Source of the DNA: a gamma proteobacterium symbiont of Ctena orbiculata | GTDB taxonomy: Bacteria; Pseudomonadota; Gammaproteobacteria; Chromatiales; Chromatiaceae | DNA length: 64,000 nucleotides | Direction of reading: 5' to 3' | Assembly: GCA_003058495.1 (NCBI GenBank) | Contig: QBVC01000026.1 | Span: 62,001 to 126,000, forward strand | Part shown: one piece after another, positions 1-9,112 of the stretch | Layout of the letters: every line of letters starts with the position of its first letter | Numbering within the stretch: the first letter of the stretch is position 1 | Notes under the pieces: generated by a model | Seen by the model: only the letters and a program-made list of their open reading frames with translations | What the model was told of the DNA's origin: nothing | Database searches by the model: none | Program-made: the position numbers and the translations under genes

Positions 1-1377
1 AACAATCTTCAACTGGCCACGGAGAAGAATAAATACCTCACCCTGTTCGAAAGCCTCTCATCACCGGTGATCCTGTGCGATGAGAACGGTAAGGTGGACA
101 ACTATAACAACGCTGCCGGGCGGCTGTTGTTGGGCAGTGATACCCCTGGTAGCCGCTATTACGCGGAGCAGCGCAATGACCTGGAACCACCCGGATTGCA
201 TCATGAGCTCGGGAAAATGAAACAGAAGGGATTGGACCACTGGGAGCTGGAAAAGCGATACACCACGCCGGAGGGCGAGAGGACTTACGCGGTTCAAATC
301 GAACGGATGCTCGATGTGAGCCATAAGTTTGCCGGTTACACCATCCTCTTCAATGACATCACCGAGACCCTCGAATGGGGCGCGCAGCTGGCGCAGATCA
401 ACCGTGAGCAGAAGCAGCTGATCGAGGATCTGAACTCTACCCGGCAGCAGCTGGTGCAGTCGGAAAAGATGGCCGCAATCGGCCAGCTGGCATCGGGGGT
501 GGCCCACGAGATCAATACCCCGATCCAATACATCGGTGAGAATATCCAATTCATGCAAGAGGCCTTCGGGGAGCTGTTGGAAACAGCGAAGATGCAGCTG
601 AATCTGCTCTCCGCCGGGGAGGAGGGCAGCCTCCCCCGGGAACGGGTGGTGCAGGCGCGCAGCCAGTTGGAGGAGGTCGATCTTGACTATCTCCTCGAAG
701 AGATCCCGTTGGCGGTGAGCCAGTCCCTGGATGGGGTCGGGAAGGTCTCGGGCATCGTCTCGGCGATGAAGGATTTTGCCAGGCCGGGCACCAATGACAA
801 GGTCGATATCGACATCAACGCGGCTGTGATGAGTACCGTCGAGGTCTCCGCCAACGAGTGGAAGTACCATGCGGAGATGGAGACCGACCTCGACCCTCTA
901 TTACCCCTCGTTCCCGTGGTCCCGAGTGAGATCAATCAAGCCCTGCTGAATGTGATTGTCAATGCCGCCGCTGCGGTCAGGGAGTGCGCGGAGCGCAGGG
1001 CTTCCAAAGACAAGGGCAAGATAAAAATCTCGACCCGCCGGGATGGCGCTTGGGTGGTCATCGAAATCAGCGACACGGGTTGCGGTATCCCCCGGGAGAT
1101 ACACTCCAAGATCTTCGACCCCTTCTTCACCACCCGGGACGTGGGCCAGGCCACGGGGCAGGGGCTTACGGTCGCCTACCTGGCCGTCGTGAAGAAACAC
1201 GCCGGCGAGATCGCGTTGCTGCACAGCTCCGATGAGGGTACGACCTTCGAGATTCGCCTGCCCGTCAAAGCCGGAATCAATGAGGCGGCAGAGCGCAAGC
1301 TGTGGCGGCAGAGCGGTCGTTTTCAGATGGGCTATCCGGGTTCGAATGACCGGTCCATGAAAAAGGCGTCAGACTGA
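1..1377 (+). CDS. Sensor histidine kinase, 5' end cut by window
   Basis: The reading frame is open from base 1, so the first 458 visible residues are the C-terminal part of a longer protein; the GTG at 67 lies inside the PAS region and is unlikely to be the true start. Visible order: PAS-like fold (about residues 10-120), short coiled coil, HisKA with the phospho-acceptor His near residue 169 in the motif AHEINTPIQY, then a HATPase domain with an N-box (NVIVNAAAAV) and the G1 box DTGCGIP near residue 358, followed by FDPFFTTR and GQGL. It should autophosphorylate and pass phosphate to a response regulator outside the window. The H-box variant HEINTPIQ is typical of a large group of proteobacterial hybrid or two-component kinases. 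The signal sensed cannot be told from this fragment. Confidence 0.9.
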   Translation, partial: NNLQLATEKNKYLTLFESLSSPVILCDENGKVDNYNNAAGRLLLGSDTPGSRYYAEQRNDLEPPGLHHELGKMKQKGLDHWELEKRYTTPEGERTYAVQIERMLDVSHKFAGYTILFNDITETLEWGAQLAQINREQKQLIEDLNSTRQQLVQSEKMAAIGQLASGVAHEINTPIQYIGENIQFMQEAFGELLETAKMQLNLLSAGEEGSLPRERVVQARSQLEEVDLDYLLEEIPLAVSQSLDGVGKVSGIVSAMKDFARPGTNDKVDIDINAAVMSTVEVSANEWKYHAEMETDLDPLLPLVPVVPSEINQALLNVIVNAAAAVRECAERRASKDKGKIKISTRRDGAWVVIEISDTGCGIPREIHSKIFDPFFTTRDVGQATGQGLTVAYLAVVKKHAGEIALLHSSDEGTTFEIRLPVKAGINEAAERKLWRQSGRFQMGYPGSNDRSMKKASD

Positions 1378-1604
1378 CAGCCGGCCCCGGCATCCCTTTC
1401 TGTTCCCCGCCACACCGACCCCTGCTGAACGGCCGGCCGGGGTCTTGTCGAGTCTCCGAGAGATCGGGCAAGGGGATTGGAGGCTGGCCTCCAACCTTGT
1501 GACCGTCGTCGAATTCAACCCTCCAGATTGAGGGGTATGGTTGAAAAATCCTGACGAGACATTAATATAAGAGAAATCTAATATACTTATCGGAGTCCTT
1601 AACA

Positions 1605-2654
1605 ATGAGGCGCTTACTGGTTCCATTCATCCTCAGCCTTGGGCTGATCCCCGCTCTCACGACGGCGGAGACAGGGGAACTCGATACCGTCGCCGTGGTG
1701 AAGCGGGAGGCGGTCAGGGAGTTCTGGCTCGACGGGGTGGTCGAGGCGATCAACCAGACCACCCTCTCGGCCCAGACCCGGGGCCAGGTGGAGGCGATCC
1801 TCTTCGACGTGGATGACTATGTCGAAAAGGGTCAGGTCGTGGTGCAACTGAAAGATACCGAGCAGCAGGCCGGATTGGACCAGGCCCGGGCGGACCTGAA
1901 GGAGGCCGCGGCCCGTCTCCAGGAGTCCCAGGACAATTTCAAGCGCAGCAAGGATCTGTTCGGGCGCAAGCTGGCGTCCCAGTCGCAGCTGGATAAGGCC
2001 ACCGCGGCGCTGAAATCGGCGAAGGCGCGCAGGGAGGCGGCGGATGCCCGTCTGGCCCAGGCCAACGAGCAGTTTGAATACACCCGCGTCAAGGCCCCCT
2101 ACAGCGGCATCGTGACCCATCGCCACGTGGAGGTGGGCGAGATCGCCTCCCCCGGCCAGAAGCTGATGAGCGGCATCTCCCTGGATCAGCTGCGGGTCAC
2201 CGTCGAATTGCCCCAGAGCCTGATTCCGGTGATCCGCAAGCAGGGCAAGGCGCGGGTGCTGCTGTCCAGCGGCGAGGCGATCGAGGGCCAGGGACTCACC
2301 ATCTTTCCGTTTGCGGACCAGAGCAGCAATACCTTCAAGGTTCGGGTCGATCTGCCCCAGGGCGTGGCCGACCTGTTCCCGGGGATGTTTGTGAAAACCG
2401 CCTTTGTCACCGGGGTGAAAAAGGAGTTGGTGGTGCCGGCGGGGGCGGTTGTCTATCGCTCCGAGGTGACCGCGGTCTATGTGGTGGACAAGCAGGGCCG
2501 GGTCCATTTCCGGCATATCCGCGCCGGCCATCCGTTGGCGGGGGAGATGCTCTCGGTGATCGCGGGCCTTTCCCAGGGCGAGCGGGTGGCAACCGACCCG
2601 GTGGCCGCCGCCAAGTTATTGAAGCAGCAGCTGGCGGAGGACCGGGATGGATAA
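1605..2654 (+). CDS. RND efflux periplasmic adaptor (membrane fusion protein, HlyD/AcrA family)
   Basis: 349 residues. The N-terminus MRRLLVPFILSLGLIPALTTA is a signal peptide. It is followed by a lipoyl/beta-barrel half (SAQTRGQVEAILFDVDDYVEKG), an alpha-helical hairpin rich in A, K, Q and E (about residues 85-150) and the second lipoyl half (VKAPYSGIVTHRHVEVGE), then beta-barrel and membrane-proximal domains. This is the usual order of adaptors that bridge an inner-membrane RND pump and an outer-membrane channel. The stop overlaps the start of the pump gene by 8 bp, so the two are translationally coupled. No outer-membrane TolC-like gene is next to it; the channel must be encoded elsewhere. 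Substrate unknown. Confidence 0.93.
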   Translation: MRRLLVPFILSLGLIPALTTAETGELDTVAVVKREAVREFWLDGVVEAINQTTLSAQTRGQVEAILFDVDDYVEKGQVVVQLKDTEQQAGLDQARADLKEAAARLQESQDNFKRSKDLFGRKLASQSQLDKATAALKSAKARREAADARLAQANEQFEYTRVKAPYSGIVTHRHVEVGEIASPGQKLMSGISLDQLRVTVELPQSLIPVIRKQGKARVLLSSGEAIEGQGLTIFPFADQSSNTFKVRVDLPQGVADLFPGMFVKTAFVTGVKKELVVPAGAVVYRSEVTAVYVVDKQGRVHFRHIRAGHPLAGEMLSVIAGLSQGERVATDPVAAAKLLKQQLAEDRDG

Positions 2655-5600
2655 GTTGGGCCTCTCCGGGGGGGTTGCAAAACGCTTCCTGATTACCGAA
2701 ATCACGCCGCTGCTCGCCCTGGTGGGCCTGCTGCTGGGCGTCTTCGCGGTGCTGGTGACCCCCCGTGAAGAGGAGCCCCAGATCAACGTCACCTTCGCCA
2801 ATGTCTTCATCCCCTTTCCCGGCGCCACCGCCACCGAGATCGAGAACCTGGTGGCGACGCCGGCGGAGCAGGTGTTGTCGGAGATCGACGGCATCAAGCA
2901 TGTCTACTCCACCTCCCGCCCCGGCATGGCGGTGCTGACGGTGCAGTTCCTGGTGGGGGAGGACCGGGAGGACGCCATCGTGCGCCTCTTCAGCAAGGTC
3001 TATGCGAATCAGGACTGGCTGCCCCGGGGGCTGGGTGTGGGACAGCCGATCATCAAGCCGAAGGGCATCGATGACGTGCCTATCGTCACCGCCACCCTCT
3101 GGTCGGAAAATCCCGATGTGGGCGCCTACGAGCTGGGCCAGGTGGCCCATGCCATCGAGTCCGAACTGAAGCGGGTGCCGGGCACCCGGGACATCTATAC
3201 CATCGGCAACCCGGACCGGGTGGTGCATGTGCTGCTCGATCCCCAGGCGCTCTCCGGATACGGCATCGATCTCAGCGATCTGCGCAACGCCCTGCAGGCG
3301 GGCAACCATATCCGCGACAACATCAGCGTCACCGCCGACAACCGGGAGCTGCTGGTGCAGGCCGGCACCTTTCTCACCTCCGCGGAGGAGATCGAGGCCC
3401 TGGTGGTGGGGGTGCACGAGGGGAAGGCGGTCTATCTGCGCGACGTGGCCAGGGTGAGCCACCGGCCCGATATCCCCCAGCAATATGTCTGGATGGGTGT
3501 GGGCCCCCAGGGTGAGGTCAAGGATCTCCCCCCCGGGGGCAAGTTTCCGGCGGTGACCATCGCGGTGGCGAAAAAGGCGGGCACCAATGCGGTGGATATC
3601 GCCAAGGCGGTGATCGATCGCTTCGGACAGCTCGAGGGGGTGTTTATCCCGGAGGGGGTCAATGCAACCATCACCCGTAACTACGGGGAGACGGCGGAGG
3701 CCAAGGCCAACAAGCTGATCACCAAGCTCGTCTTCGCCACCCTCTCGGTGGTGGTGCTGGTGCTCTTCACCATCGGCTGGCGCGAGGCCTTCATCGTCGG
3801 CGCCGCGGTGGTGGTGACCCTGGCGATCACCCTGTTCGCCTCCTGGGCCTGGGGCTTCACCCTCAACCGGGTCTCCCTGTTCGCCCTGATCTTCTCCATC
3901 GGCATCCTGGTGGATGACGCCATCGTGGTGGTGGAGAATATCCATCGCCATCTGCAGCTGGGGGCCAAGCATCTGCTGGAGGCGATCCCCAGGGCGGTGG
4001 ACGAGGTGGGCGGTCCCACCATCCTCGCCACCTTCACCGTGATCGCCGCGCTGCTGCCGATGGCCTTCGTCACCGGGCTGATGGGGCCCTACATGAGCCC
4101 GATCCCGATCAACGCCAGTACCGGCATGCTGATCTCCCTGATCGTCGCCTTCGTCTTCACCCCCTGGTTGACCAACCGCATCCTCGCCAGCCAGGCGGAG
4201 CAGATCGCCGGCCACGCCCATGACGAGAACCAGGAGACGGCGCTGAGCCGTTTCTTCAGCCGGGTGATGACCCCCTTCCTCGCCGGCAGCCGGGGCAACC
4301 GCATGCGCTGGCTGCTGCTGGGCACGATCATGCTGCTGATCGCCGCCTCGCTCTCCCTGGTTGTGACCAAGTCGGTGGTGATGAAGATGCTCCCCTTCGA
4401 CAACAAGTCGGAGTTCCAGGTGGTGCTCGACATGCCGGAGGGGACCAGCCTGGAGCAGACCGCCCGGGTGCTCGATGAGCTGGGTGACTACCTGGGCAGG
4501 GTGGCGGAGGTGACCGACTACCAGGTCTACGCCGGCACCGCTTCGCCGATCGGTTTCAACGGCCTGGTGCGCCAGTACTACCTCCGCGAGGGGGCCCATC
4601 TGGGTGACATCCAGGTCAACCTGGTGGACAAACAGTTCAGGGATCGCAAGAGCCATGAGATCGCCCTCTCGGTGCGTGAACCGCTGCAGGCGATCGCGAG
4701 GGAGTACCAGGGCAACGTCAAGATTGTCGAGGTGCCGCCGGGCCCGCCGGTGATGTCACCCCTGGTGGCGGAGATCTACGGTCTCGACTATGAGGGACAG
4801 ACCGAGGCCGCGTGGGAGGTGCGCAAGGTGTTCGAGAACACCCCGGACATCATCGATGTCGATGACAGCGTGGAGTACCCCTCGGCCAAGTTTGTGGTGA
4901 TGGTCGACCGGGCCAAGGCGGCGAGACTGGGTGTGGCCCAGAGCAGGGTGGCCGAGGCCCTGGCGACGGTGTTGCACGGCGAGGACGCCAGCTACCTGCA
5001 TGGGGAGAACCTGAAATACGCGGTGCCGATCCGCATCGAATATGCCGAGGCGGACAAGGCCGATCTCGATCAGGTGCTCTCCCTGCGGGTGCGCTCCATG
5101 AACGGCGAGCTGGTGCCCCTGTCGGAGATCGTGCAGGTGATCCCACGGGTGCGGGAGTACTCCATCTACCACAAGGACCTGCTGCCTGTGGTCTATGTCA
5201 CCGGCGACATGGCCGGTGAGACCGACAGTCCCCTCTACGGCCTGTTCGGCATCTCCGGCCAGCTGGGTGACGGCGGCATCGAGCAGTGGTTCCTGCAGCA
5301 GCCGGAGAACCCCTACGCCTACAGCCTGAAGTGGGACGGCGAGTGGCAGATCACCTACGAGACCTTCCGCGACATGGGCATCGCCTACTCGGTGGGGCTG
5401 CTGATGATCTACCTGCTGGTGGTGGCCCAGTTCCGCTCCTACCTGGTGCCGCTGGTGATCATGGCCCCCATACCCCTCACCGTGATCGGCATCATGCCGG
5501 GACACGCCCTGCTCGGGGCCCAGTTCACCGCCACCTCGATGATCGGCATGATCGCCCTGGCGGGGATCATCGTGCGCAACTCGATCCTGCTGGTCGATTT

Positions 5601-5865
5601 CGTCAACCAGCAGGTGCGTGAGGGGATGGCCCTGGAACAGGCGGTGGTCAACTCGGCGGCGGTGCGGGCCAAGCCCATCGCGCTTACCGCGATTGCCGCC
5701 ATGGCCGGCGGATTCTTCATCCTCGACGACCCGATCTTCAGCGGCCTCGCGGTATCGCTGATCTTCGGCCTCTTCGTATCCACGGTGCTGACCCTGGTGG
5801 TGATCCCGGTGGTCTACTACGCGGCGATGCGCAAGCGCATCGACTTCATCCGCGCCGGGGAGTGA
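2647..5865 (+). CDS. RND efflux transporter, inner-membrane permease subunit
   Basis: 1072 residues, the normal length for a complete AcrB-type pump. The N-terminus has the first membrane helix followed by the long periplasmic loop, repeated in the second half. TM4 carries the proton-relay aspartate pair (Asp423-Asp424 in GILVDDAIVVVENI), which marks the drug/proton (HAE) lineage rather than the heavy-metal (CusA) lineage. The second half contains GMIALAGIIVRNSILLVDF, the matching conserved helix. The start ATG lies inside the end of the adaptor gene. It belongs to a subgroup with PREEEPQI after the first helix, common in environmental gammaproteobacteria; the substrate is not known. No local regulator is seen except the upstream kinase, which need not be related. 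Confidence 0.93.
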   Translation: MDKLGLSGGVAKRFLITEITPLLALVGLLLGVFAVLVTPREEEPQINVTFANVFIPFPGATATEIENLVATPAEQVLSEIDGIKHVYSTSRPGMAVLTVQFLVGEDREDAIVRLFSKVYANQDWLPRGLGVGQPIIKPKGIDDVPIVTATLWSENPDVGAYELGQVAHAIESELKRVPGTRDIYTIGNPDRVVHVLLDPQALSGYGIDLSDLRNALQAGNHIRDNISVTADNRELLVQAGTFLTSAEEIEALVVGVHEGKAVYLRDVARVSHRPDIPQQYVWMGVGPQGEVKDLPPGGKFPAVTIAVAKKAGTNAVDIAKAVIDRFGQLEGVFIPEGVNATITRNYGETAEAKANKLITKLVFATLSVVVLVLFTIGWREAFIVGAAVVVTLAITLFASWAWGFTLNRVSLFALIFSIGILVDDAIVVVENIHRHLQLGAKHLLEAIPRAVDEVGGPTILATFTVIAALLPMAFVTGLMGPYMSPIPINASTGMLISLIVAFVFTPWLTNRILASQAEQIAGHAHDENQETALSRFFSRVMTPFLAGSRGNRMRWLLLGTIMLLIAASLSLVVTKSVVMKMLPFDNKSEFQVVLDMPEGTSLEQTARVLDELGDYLGRVAEVTDYQVYAGTASPIGFNGLVRQYYLREGAHLGDIQVNLVDKQFRDRKSHEIALSVREPLQAIAREYQGNVKIVEVPPGPPVMSPLVAEIYGLDYEGQTEAAWEVRKVFENTPDIIDVDDSVEYPSAKFVVMVDRAKAARLGVAQSRVAEALATVLHGEDASYLHGENLKYAVPIRIEYAEADKADLDQVLSLRVRSMNGELVPLSEIVQVIPRVREYSIYHKDLLPVVYVTGDMAGETDSPLYGLFGISGQLGDGGIEQWFLQQPENPYAYSLKWDGEWQITYETFRDMGIAYSVGLLMIYLLVVAQFRSYLVPLVIMAPIPLTVIGIMPGHALLGAQFTATSMIGMIALAGIIVRNSILLVDFVNQQVREGMALEQAVVNSAAVRAKPIALTAIAAMAGGFFILDDPIFSGLAVSLIFGLFVSTVLTLVVIPVVYYAAMRKRIDFIRAGE

Positions 5866-5903
5866 TGGGTGATTGAGGTTCTTCCTATTTAGGATTTATT
5901 CAG

Positions 5904-6002
5904 GCCGCGAATGAACGCAAATCACCACTAATAGACGCGAATGGTTTTCGCTATGGTGAAAATTTTTTGCGGGCACTGGCGGTGATTTGCGTTATTTGCG
6001 GC
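5904..6002. repeat. Short inverted repeat of the CGCGAAT/CGCAAAT family
   Basis: Left arm at 5904-5926 and right arm at 5981-6002 are inverted copies (GCCGC at the outer end, ATCACC at the inner end). The left arm continues inward in 10-base steps, CGCGAATGAA, CGCAAATCAC, CACTAATAGA, CGCGAATGGT. It is the smallest member of the family described in the findings. A single half-copy (AATTTGCGG) follows near 6199. It lies between the 3' ends of the convergent RND pump and acetyltransferase genes. Confidence 0.75.
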
Positions 6003-6030
6003 TTTTCAATTTACTTACGTTAAGCTGTAG

Positions 6031-6176
6031 GGTGGGGCCCTGCCCCACCGTGTTATTTCAAATTCGGGTTGTATGGATTGAACAGCCGTAGGGTGCGGCT
6101 AGCCGCACCAATTCGTATGATCAGCATGGTACAGACCTATCCTGAAAGTTGAACGGTGCGGTAAACCGCACCCTAC
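6031..6176. repeat. Cluster of GTAGGGTGCGG-type hairpins
   Basis: Three small palindromic units follow one another: a GGTGGGG/CCCCACC stem at 6031-6049, GTAGGGTGCGG...CCGCACC at 6088-6109, and GGTGCGG...CCGCACCCTAC at 6155-6176. The last two are inverted relative to each other. With the repeat at 5904-6002 they fill the gap between two convergent genes; no coding potential is seen in it. Confidence 0.7.
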
Positions 6177-6213
6177 GCATGAAAGAAGATTTGTATTAAT
6201 TTGCGGTTTTGAT

Positions 6214-6708
6214 TCACCAGCTCCTTGCATCCAATCGCATATGCAGCAGTGCGGCGCTGTCGCCATTCGGCGGGGTGCGCCGTTCGATGTCATAGGGCTT
6301 GAAGCCGAGAGCGGTGTAGAGCAGCAATGCCGCTGTGTTGGATGCGAACACGGATATGTAGACGGTGGAGGCGTAGTGATCGAAGATCAGGTCGCACATG
6401 TGGCGGACCAGACGTCTGCCGATGCCCTGGCCCCGGTAGGCGTCGGAGACGACGATATTGCCGATGAAATAGCGGTCACCGGCGGTATTTGTGTAGAGAT
6501 TGGCAAAGCCGATCACCCGTTGCTTGTCCAGCACTACGGTAAAATCGCTCCGTTCCTTGCTGACTCTTTCGAGCTGCGCCCTGTCAAAAGGCCAGCTCCC
6601 GGACGGATAGATCAAGAACAACTCCTCGGGGGTGGTGAATAGTGCGGCTATCTCATCGTAATGGGAGCCGTCTGCCGCCGTGATGACATATTTTTCTGCA
6701 ATGCTCAT
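6214..6708 (-). CDS. GNAT family N-acetyltransferase
   Basis: 164 residues. The acetyl-CoA binding motif A is clear: IVVSDAYRGQGIGRRLVRHM contains the R/Q-x-x-G-x-G/A signature. It is followed by VYISVFASNTAALLLYTALGF, the usual beta5-alpha4 section of GNAT folds. The N-terminal half (EIAALFTTPEELFLIYPSG) fits the substrate-binding part. The acceptor is unknown; close families include both ribosomal-protein and small-molecule acetylases. It ends next to a repeat cluster and is followed upstream by an unrelated secreted protein gene. Confidence 0.88.
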   Translation of the reverse strand: MSIAEKYVITAADGSHYDEIAALFTTPEELFLIYPSGSWPFDRAQLERVSKERSDFTVVLDKQRVIGFANLYTNTAGDRYFIGNIVVSDAYRGQGIGRRLVRHMCDLIFDHYASTVYISVFASNTAALLLYTALGFKPYDIERRTPPNGDSAALLHMRLDARSW

Positions 6709-6814
6709 TTCGAATAAGAGGCCCGCGACCCAAACAGAGGGTGATCATCTTATATCAATCATTGCATAGTTGGCTCGTTTACCGGATGGGCGCGGGGATG
6801 TTTACCTAAGCTGA

Positions 6815-7240
6815 TCACTCTTCCACACGGGAGAGATGTTTGAGCTCAATCCACTCCTCCGGCTGCATATTGCTGATGCGGGCCCAGTCGTTGTAGGTTT
6901 CGTAGACAAAGACCCGTTGCCCCAGTTTATAGCGCGGGCCGGTATGCCCGGTCGGATTGGGTGAAGCGGAAGCCGCGACGGATGCGGCAGTGATCCTGTG
7001 TACCCTTGGCAGCCGATGTACCGTCCTGTGGATGATGACGCCTGCCTGGCTGCCGGGATCGTATCTGAAGGTATTGTCGCTACTGCCGGGGCTCGAATCG
7101 ATGCGGCAGGTTTTGTCGACTGCGATGCACCCCTTGCCGCAGGGCTTTCCCTTGATGCAGTTTCGGGCGTGGGTTGTTGACGGAATGCTGAGGGTCAGAC
7201 TCGAGATAAGGGTGAGGGCAAGCGCCTGTTTGATATCCAT
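6815..7240 (-). CDS. Small secreted protein with SH3-like C-terminus, function unknown
   Basis: 141 residues if started at the ATG at 7238-7240, which puts a good signal peptide (MDIKQALALTLISSLTLS, cleavage near THA-RN) at the very N-terminus; in-frame ATGs at 7250 and 7268 would add a charged extension. After cleavage comes a cysteine cluster, CIKGKPCGKGCIAVDKTCR, a motif shared by several small exported proteins, then a low-complexity linker, then YKLGQRVFVYETYNDWARIS, which resembles a bacterial SH3-like fold ending in WIELKHL. It probably acts in the periplasm or at the cell surface; no catalytic residues are seen. Confidence 0.7.
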   Translation of the reverse strand: MDIKQALALTLISSLTLSIPSTTHARNCIKGKPCGKGCIAVDKTCRIDSSPGSSDNTFRYDPGSQAGVIIHRTVHRLPRVHRITAASVAASASPNPTGHTGPRYKLGQRVFVYETYNDWARISNMQPEEWIELKHLSRVEE

Positions 7241-7445
7241 GTTTGAATCCATTCGCTGTTGTGGGGCCAAGGCGATCCGGCGATGGCGGGTTGTTGTGCC
7301 GACTCCATGTCGGAGTGAAAATCAGCCAGCCCACGATAGCCGTTGACTGAATCACGATCAAATCCTGAAATGTATTGGCGTTTATTTAATCTGGGCGATA
7401 AAACAATCGACGCAGAATTTAAAAAAAAAGTGGTGCGCTGACCTC

Positions 7446-8198
7446 TCATGCCTTTAGTTTTCGTCTCTGAAGCATAATCAAAATTGCGTAGCAGCTGGCA
7501 GCGGCCAGGAGATGTTTAATGGTGTGTCCGCTCACTGCCTCGCCGGTAATCTGGAATACCGCCCTATCGTATGCCTCCGACCCTTTTGCAACGGCGTACA
7601 AAGCAAGTGCAGACAAGAGTAGCCACTGGTGGGTAAAGCGGCTTCTGAACAGCGCCATGAGGAAGGGTATCATCAGCAGAGGGAAGAACTGTACCCACGC
7701 GTATAGGCGCAGATCATCGAAGAAGTGCCAATAGAGGACACTGCCAATGCCCAAAATGATCAACGGGACCAGGAGACTGGACAAGCGACTGTCTATGTAT
7801 TCGCTCAGGAGAGCCGTGAGAAGACCCATGAATCCAATACTCATCGGCAACCGGTCCCAGACGAGGGTCTCATTGCTCGGGCTCCAATGGTAATAGATCG
7901 AGCCAAAACTCACTAGGCTTACAGCGACAAATAGTACGAGCCACGCGCTGTGGCTGGGTCCGGAATGATTTTTCAGGCAGAAGGCGATGCCGGCAGCACC
8001 GACGAGTAGAAAAGCCAGATTGGATATCACGTCGAAAAAATTTGGGACGCCCAGGTGGCGGCCGGCATCGACAAAATGGTGATAAGCCAGATCTTGAGGA
8101 ATCGGGTCCAGGGTCAGTAGCAGGACGAGCGGAAAGATCATGAGTAACACAAGTACAGCATGCCTCCAACTGAAATTGCGTGTCGGGCTGGTGCTCAT
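7446..8198 (-). CDS. Ceramidase-like seven-helix membrane protein (CREST superfamily)
   Basis: 250 residues with about seven hydrophobic helices. The segments FGSIYYHWSPSNETLVWDRL and SGHTIKHLLAAAS hold the Ser, Asp and His positions that define the alkaline ceramidase/PAQR/Per1 (CREST) group of metal-dependent membrane hydrolases. Bacterial members are common but mostly uncharacterised; hydrolysis of an amide-linked lipid is family inference. It is followed (downstream on the same strand, 200 bp away) by the SH3-like protein gene and preceded by a small conserved gene that ends 12 bp before its start, so the last two probably share a transcript. Confidence 0.78.
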   Translation of the reverse strand: MSTSPTRNFSWRHAVLVLLMIFPLVLLLTLDPIPQDLAYHHFVDAGRHLGVPNFFDVISNLAFLLVGAAGIAFCLKNHSGPSHSAWLVLFVAVSLVSFGSIYYHWSPSNETLVWDRLPMSIGFMGLLTALLSEYIDSRLSSLLVPLIILGIGSVLYWHFFDDLRLYAWVQFFPLLMIPFLMALFRSRFTHQWLLLSALALYAVAKGSEAYDRAVFQITGEAVSGHTIKHLLAAASCYAILIMLQRRKLKA

Positions 8199-8210
8199 CC
8201 GAACCTCATT

Positions 8211-8525
8211 TTATCCCTCTCTGCGATTCTCTATGAACGACCAGAATGAATCGCCCTCGATTTCAACCCGTTCCTCAACAAGCACGGTTTCGATATCAGT
8301 GAGGTAGTTGTCGTAAACCGTCTCTCGCTCGTGTTTCAAAGGCGTCGGACAGTAGCAGGTTTCGAACCACTCGATTGTATTGGGAGCGGTGATTTTGGCC
8401 TGTTTCATCGATGCCACGATCTCTGCTCCATCGGGTTTTTGCTTTGCAACCGTGCCGTCGACCAAAGCCTGATGGAAGGCCGGAAGCCTTTTGAATACGA
8501 ATTTTGCTCTTACTCGATATTCCAC
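8211..8525 (-). CDS. Conserved hypothetical protein, about 104 residues
   Basis: Starts at GTG with an AAGG element five bases upstream. The protein begins EYRVRAKFVFKRLPAFHQAL, then GTVAKQKPDGAEIVASMKQA, and has a central FETCYCPTPLKHERETVYD. I recall similar small proteins in other proteobacteria and cyanobacteria without a known role. No membrane segment or signal peptide. It is 12 bp upstream of the ceramidase-like gene on the same strand, suggesting co-transcription. Confidence 0.65.
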   Translation of the reverse strand: MEYRVRAKFVFKRLPAFHQALVDGTVAKQKPDGAEIVASMKQAKITAPNTIEWFETCYCPTPLKHERETVYDNYLTDIETVLVEERVEIEGDSFWSFIENRREG

Positions 8526-8752
8526 GATTGCCTTAAGACCTTTTATCTCAGCCGATCCTATGGCGTGGTATGGACGAGTGTCAACCCAACCATGGCAGTT
8601 GCCTCAAAGCCCGGTGGGGTGGCAGCTTCATGGCTCGCATCGATGTGTATGCCGACTGTCTGTATTGATCCGGGTCAGAGAGGTATTAACACTACTATTT
8701 GAAATTATATGTTCTCTGATCAGAATGCCACTTACTTTGACCAAGTACCAAT

Positions 8753-8829
8753 GTCATCCCGGCGCAGGCCGGGATCCGGAATGGCTGATGGTGACGGTAA
8801 TCCTGGATTCCGGCCTGCGCCGGGATGAC
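8753..8829. repeat. GTCATCCCGGC palindromic repeat
   Basis: Left arm GTCATCCCGGCGCAGGCCGG starts at 8753; the right arm ends at 8829 with CCGGGATGAC. This hairpin type is found again at 18196-18265 and 43418-43484, and is a widespread class of intergenic repeat in proteobacteria. Confidence 0.85.
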
Positions 8830-8856
8830 GATAATCCCTAAATTCGTCATAAGGCA

Positions 8857-8878
8857 TAGGGTGCGGCCTGCCGCACCG
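8857..8878. repeat. GTAGGGTGCGG-type hairpin
   Basis: A short palindrome TAGGGTGCGGCCTGCCGCAC, the same family as those at 6088, 35230, 36586 and 43515. Confidence 0.7.
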
Positions 8879-9112
8879 GATTCCGCTGGCCATTGGTCCC
8901 CTGGTTCTACTGACAGGGGAGCCGTTTGGCTTAAGTAAGTGGTATTCTTCTCCGATCCCTTTTTTCCTTCCGCCGGGTGACCGATCGACCAGTCGGCTGA
9001 AGCGAATATGATCGGCCTGTTGTTGAAAACCAGGTCTATTGGCAAGGGCGCCGCATCGCTTGTTGCATCGCCGCCTGCGATCCGGGCGATAGGGTTATCG
9101 GATGATTACCTA

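Larger units (their letters stand above)
8526..9112. other. Non-coding gap with repeats
   Basis: 587 bp between the start of the small conserved gene and the 3' end of the next leftward gene. Apart from the repeats at 8753-8829 and 8857-8878 nothing convincing is seen; the open frames here run through the palindromes and have no plausible start signal. Confidence 0.6.

Noticed and set aside
8695-9045. Frames over the palindromic repeats (also 22665-22871 and 50901-51131)
   Set aside because: They are translations of the repeat units; the similarity between them comes from repeated DNA, not from coding.
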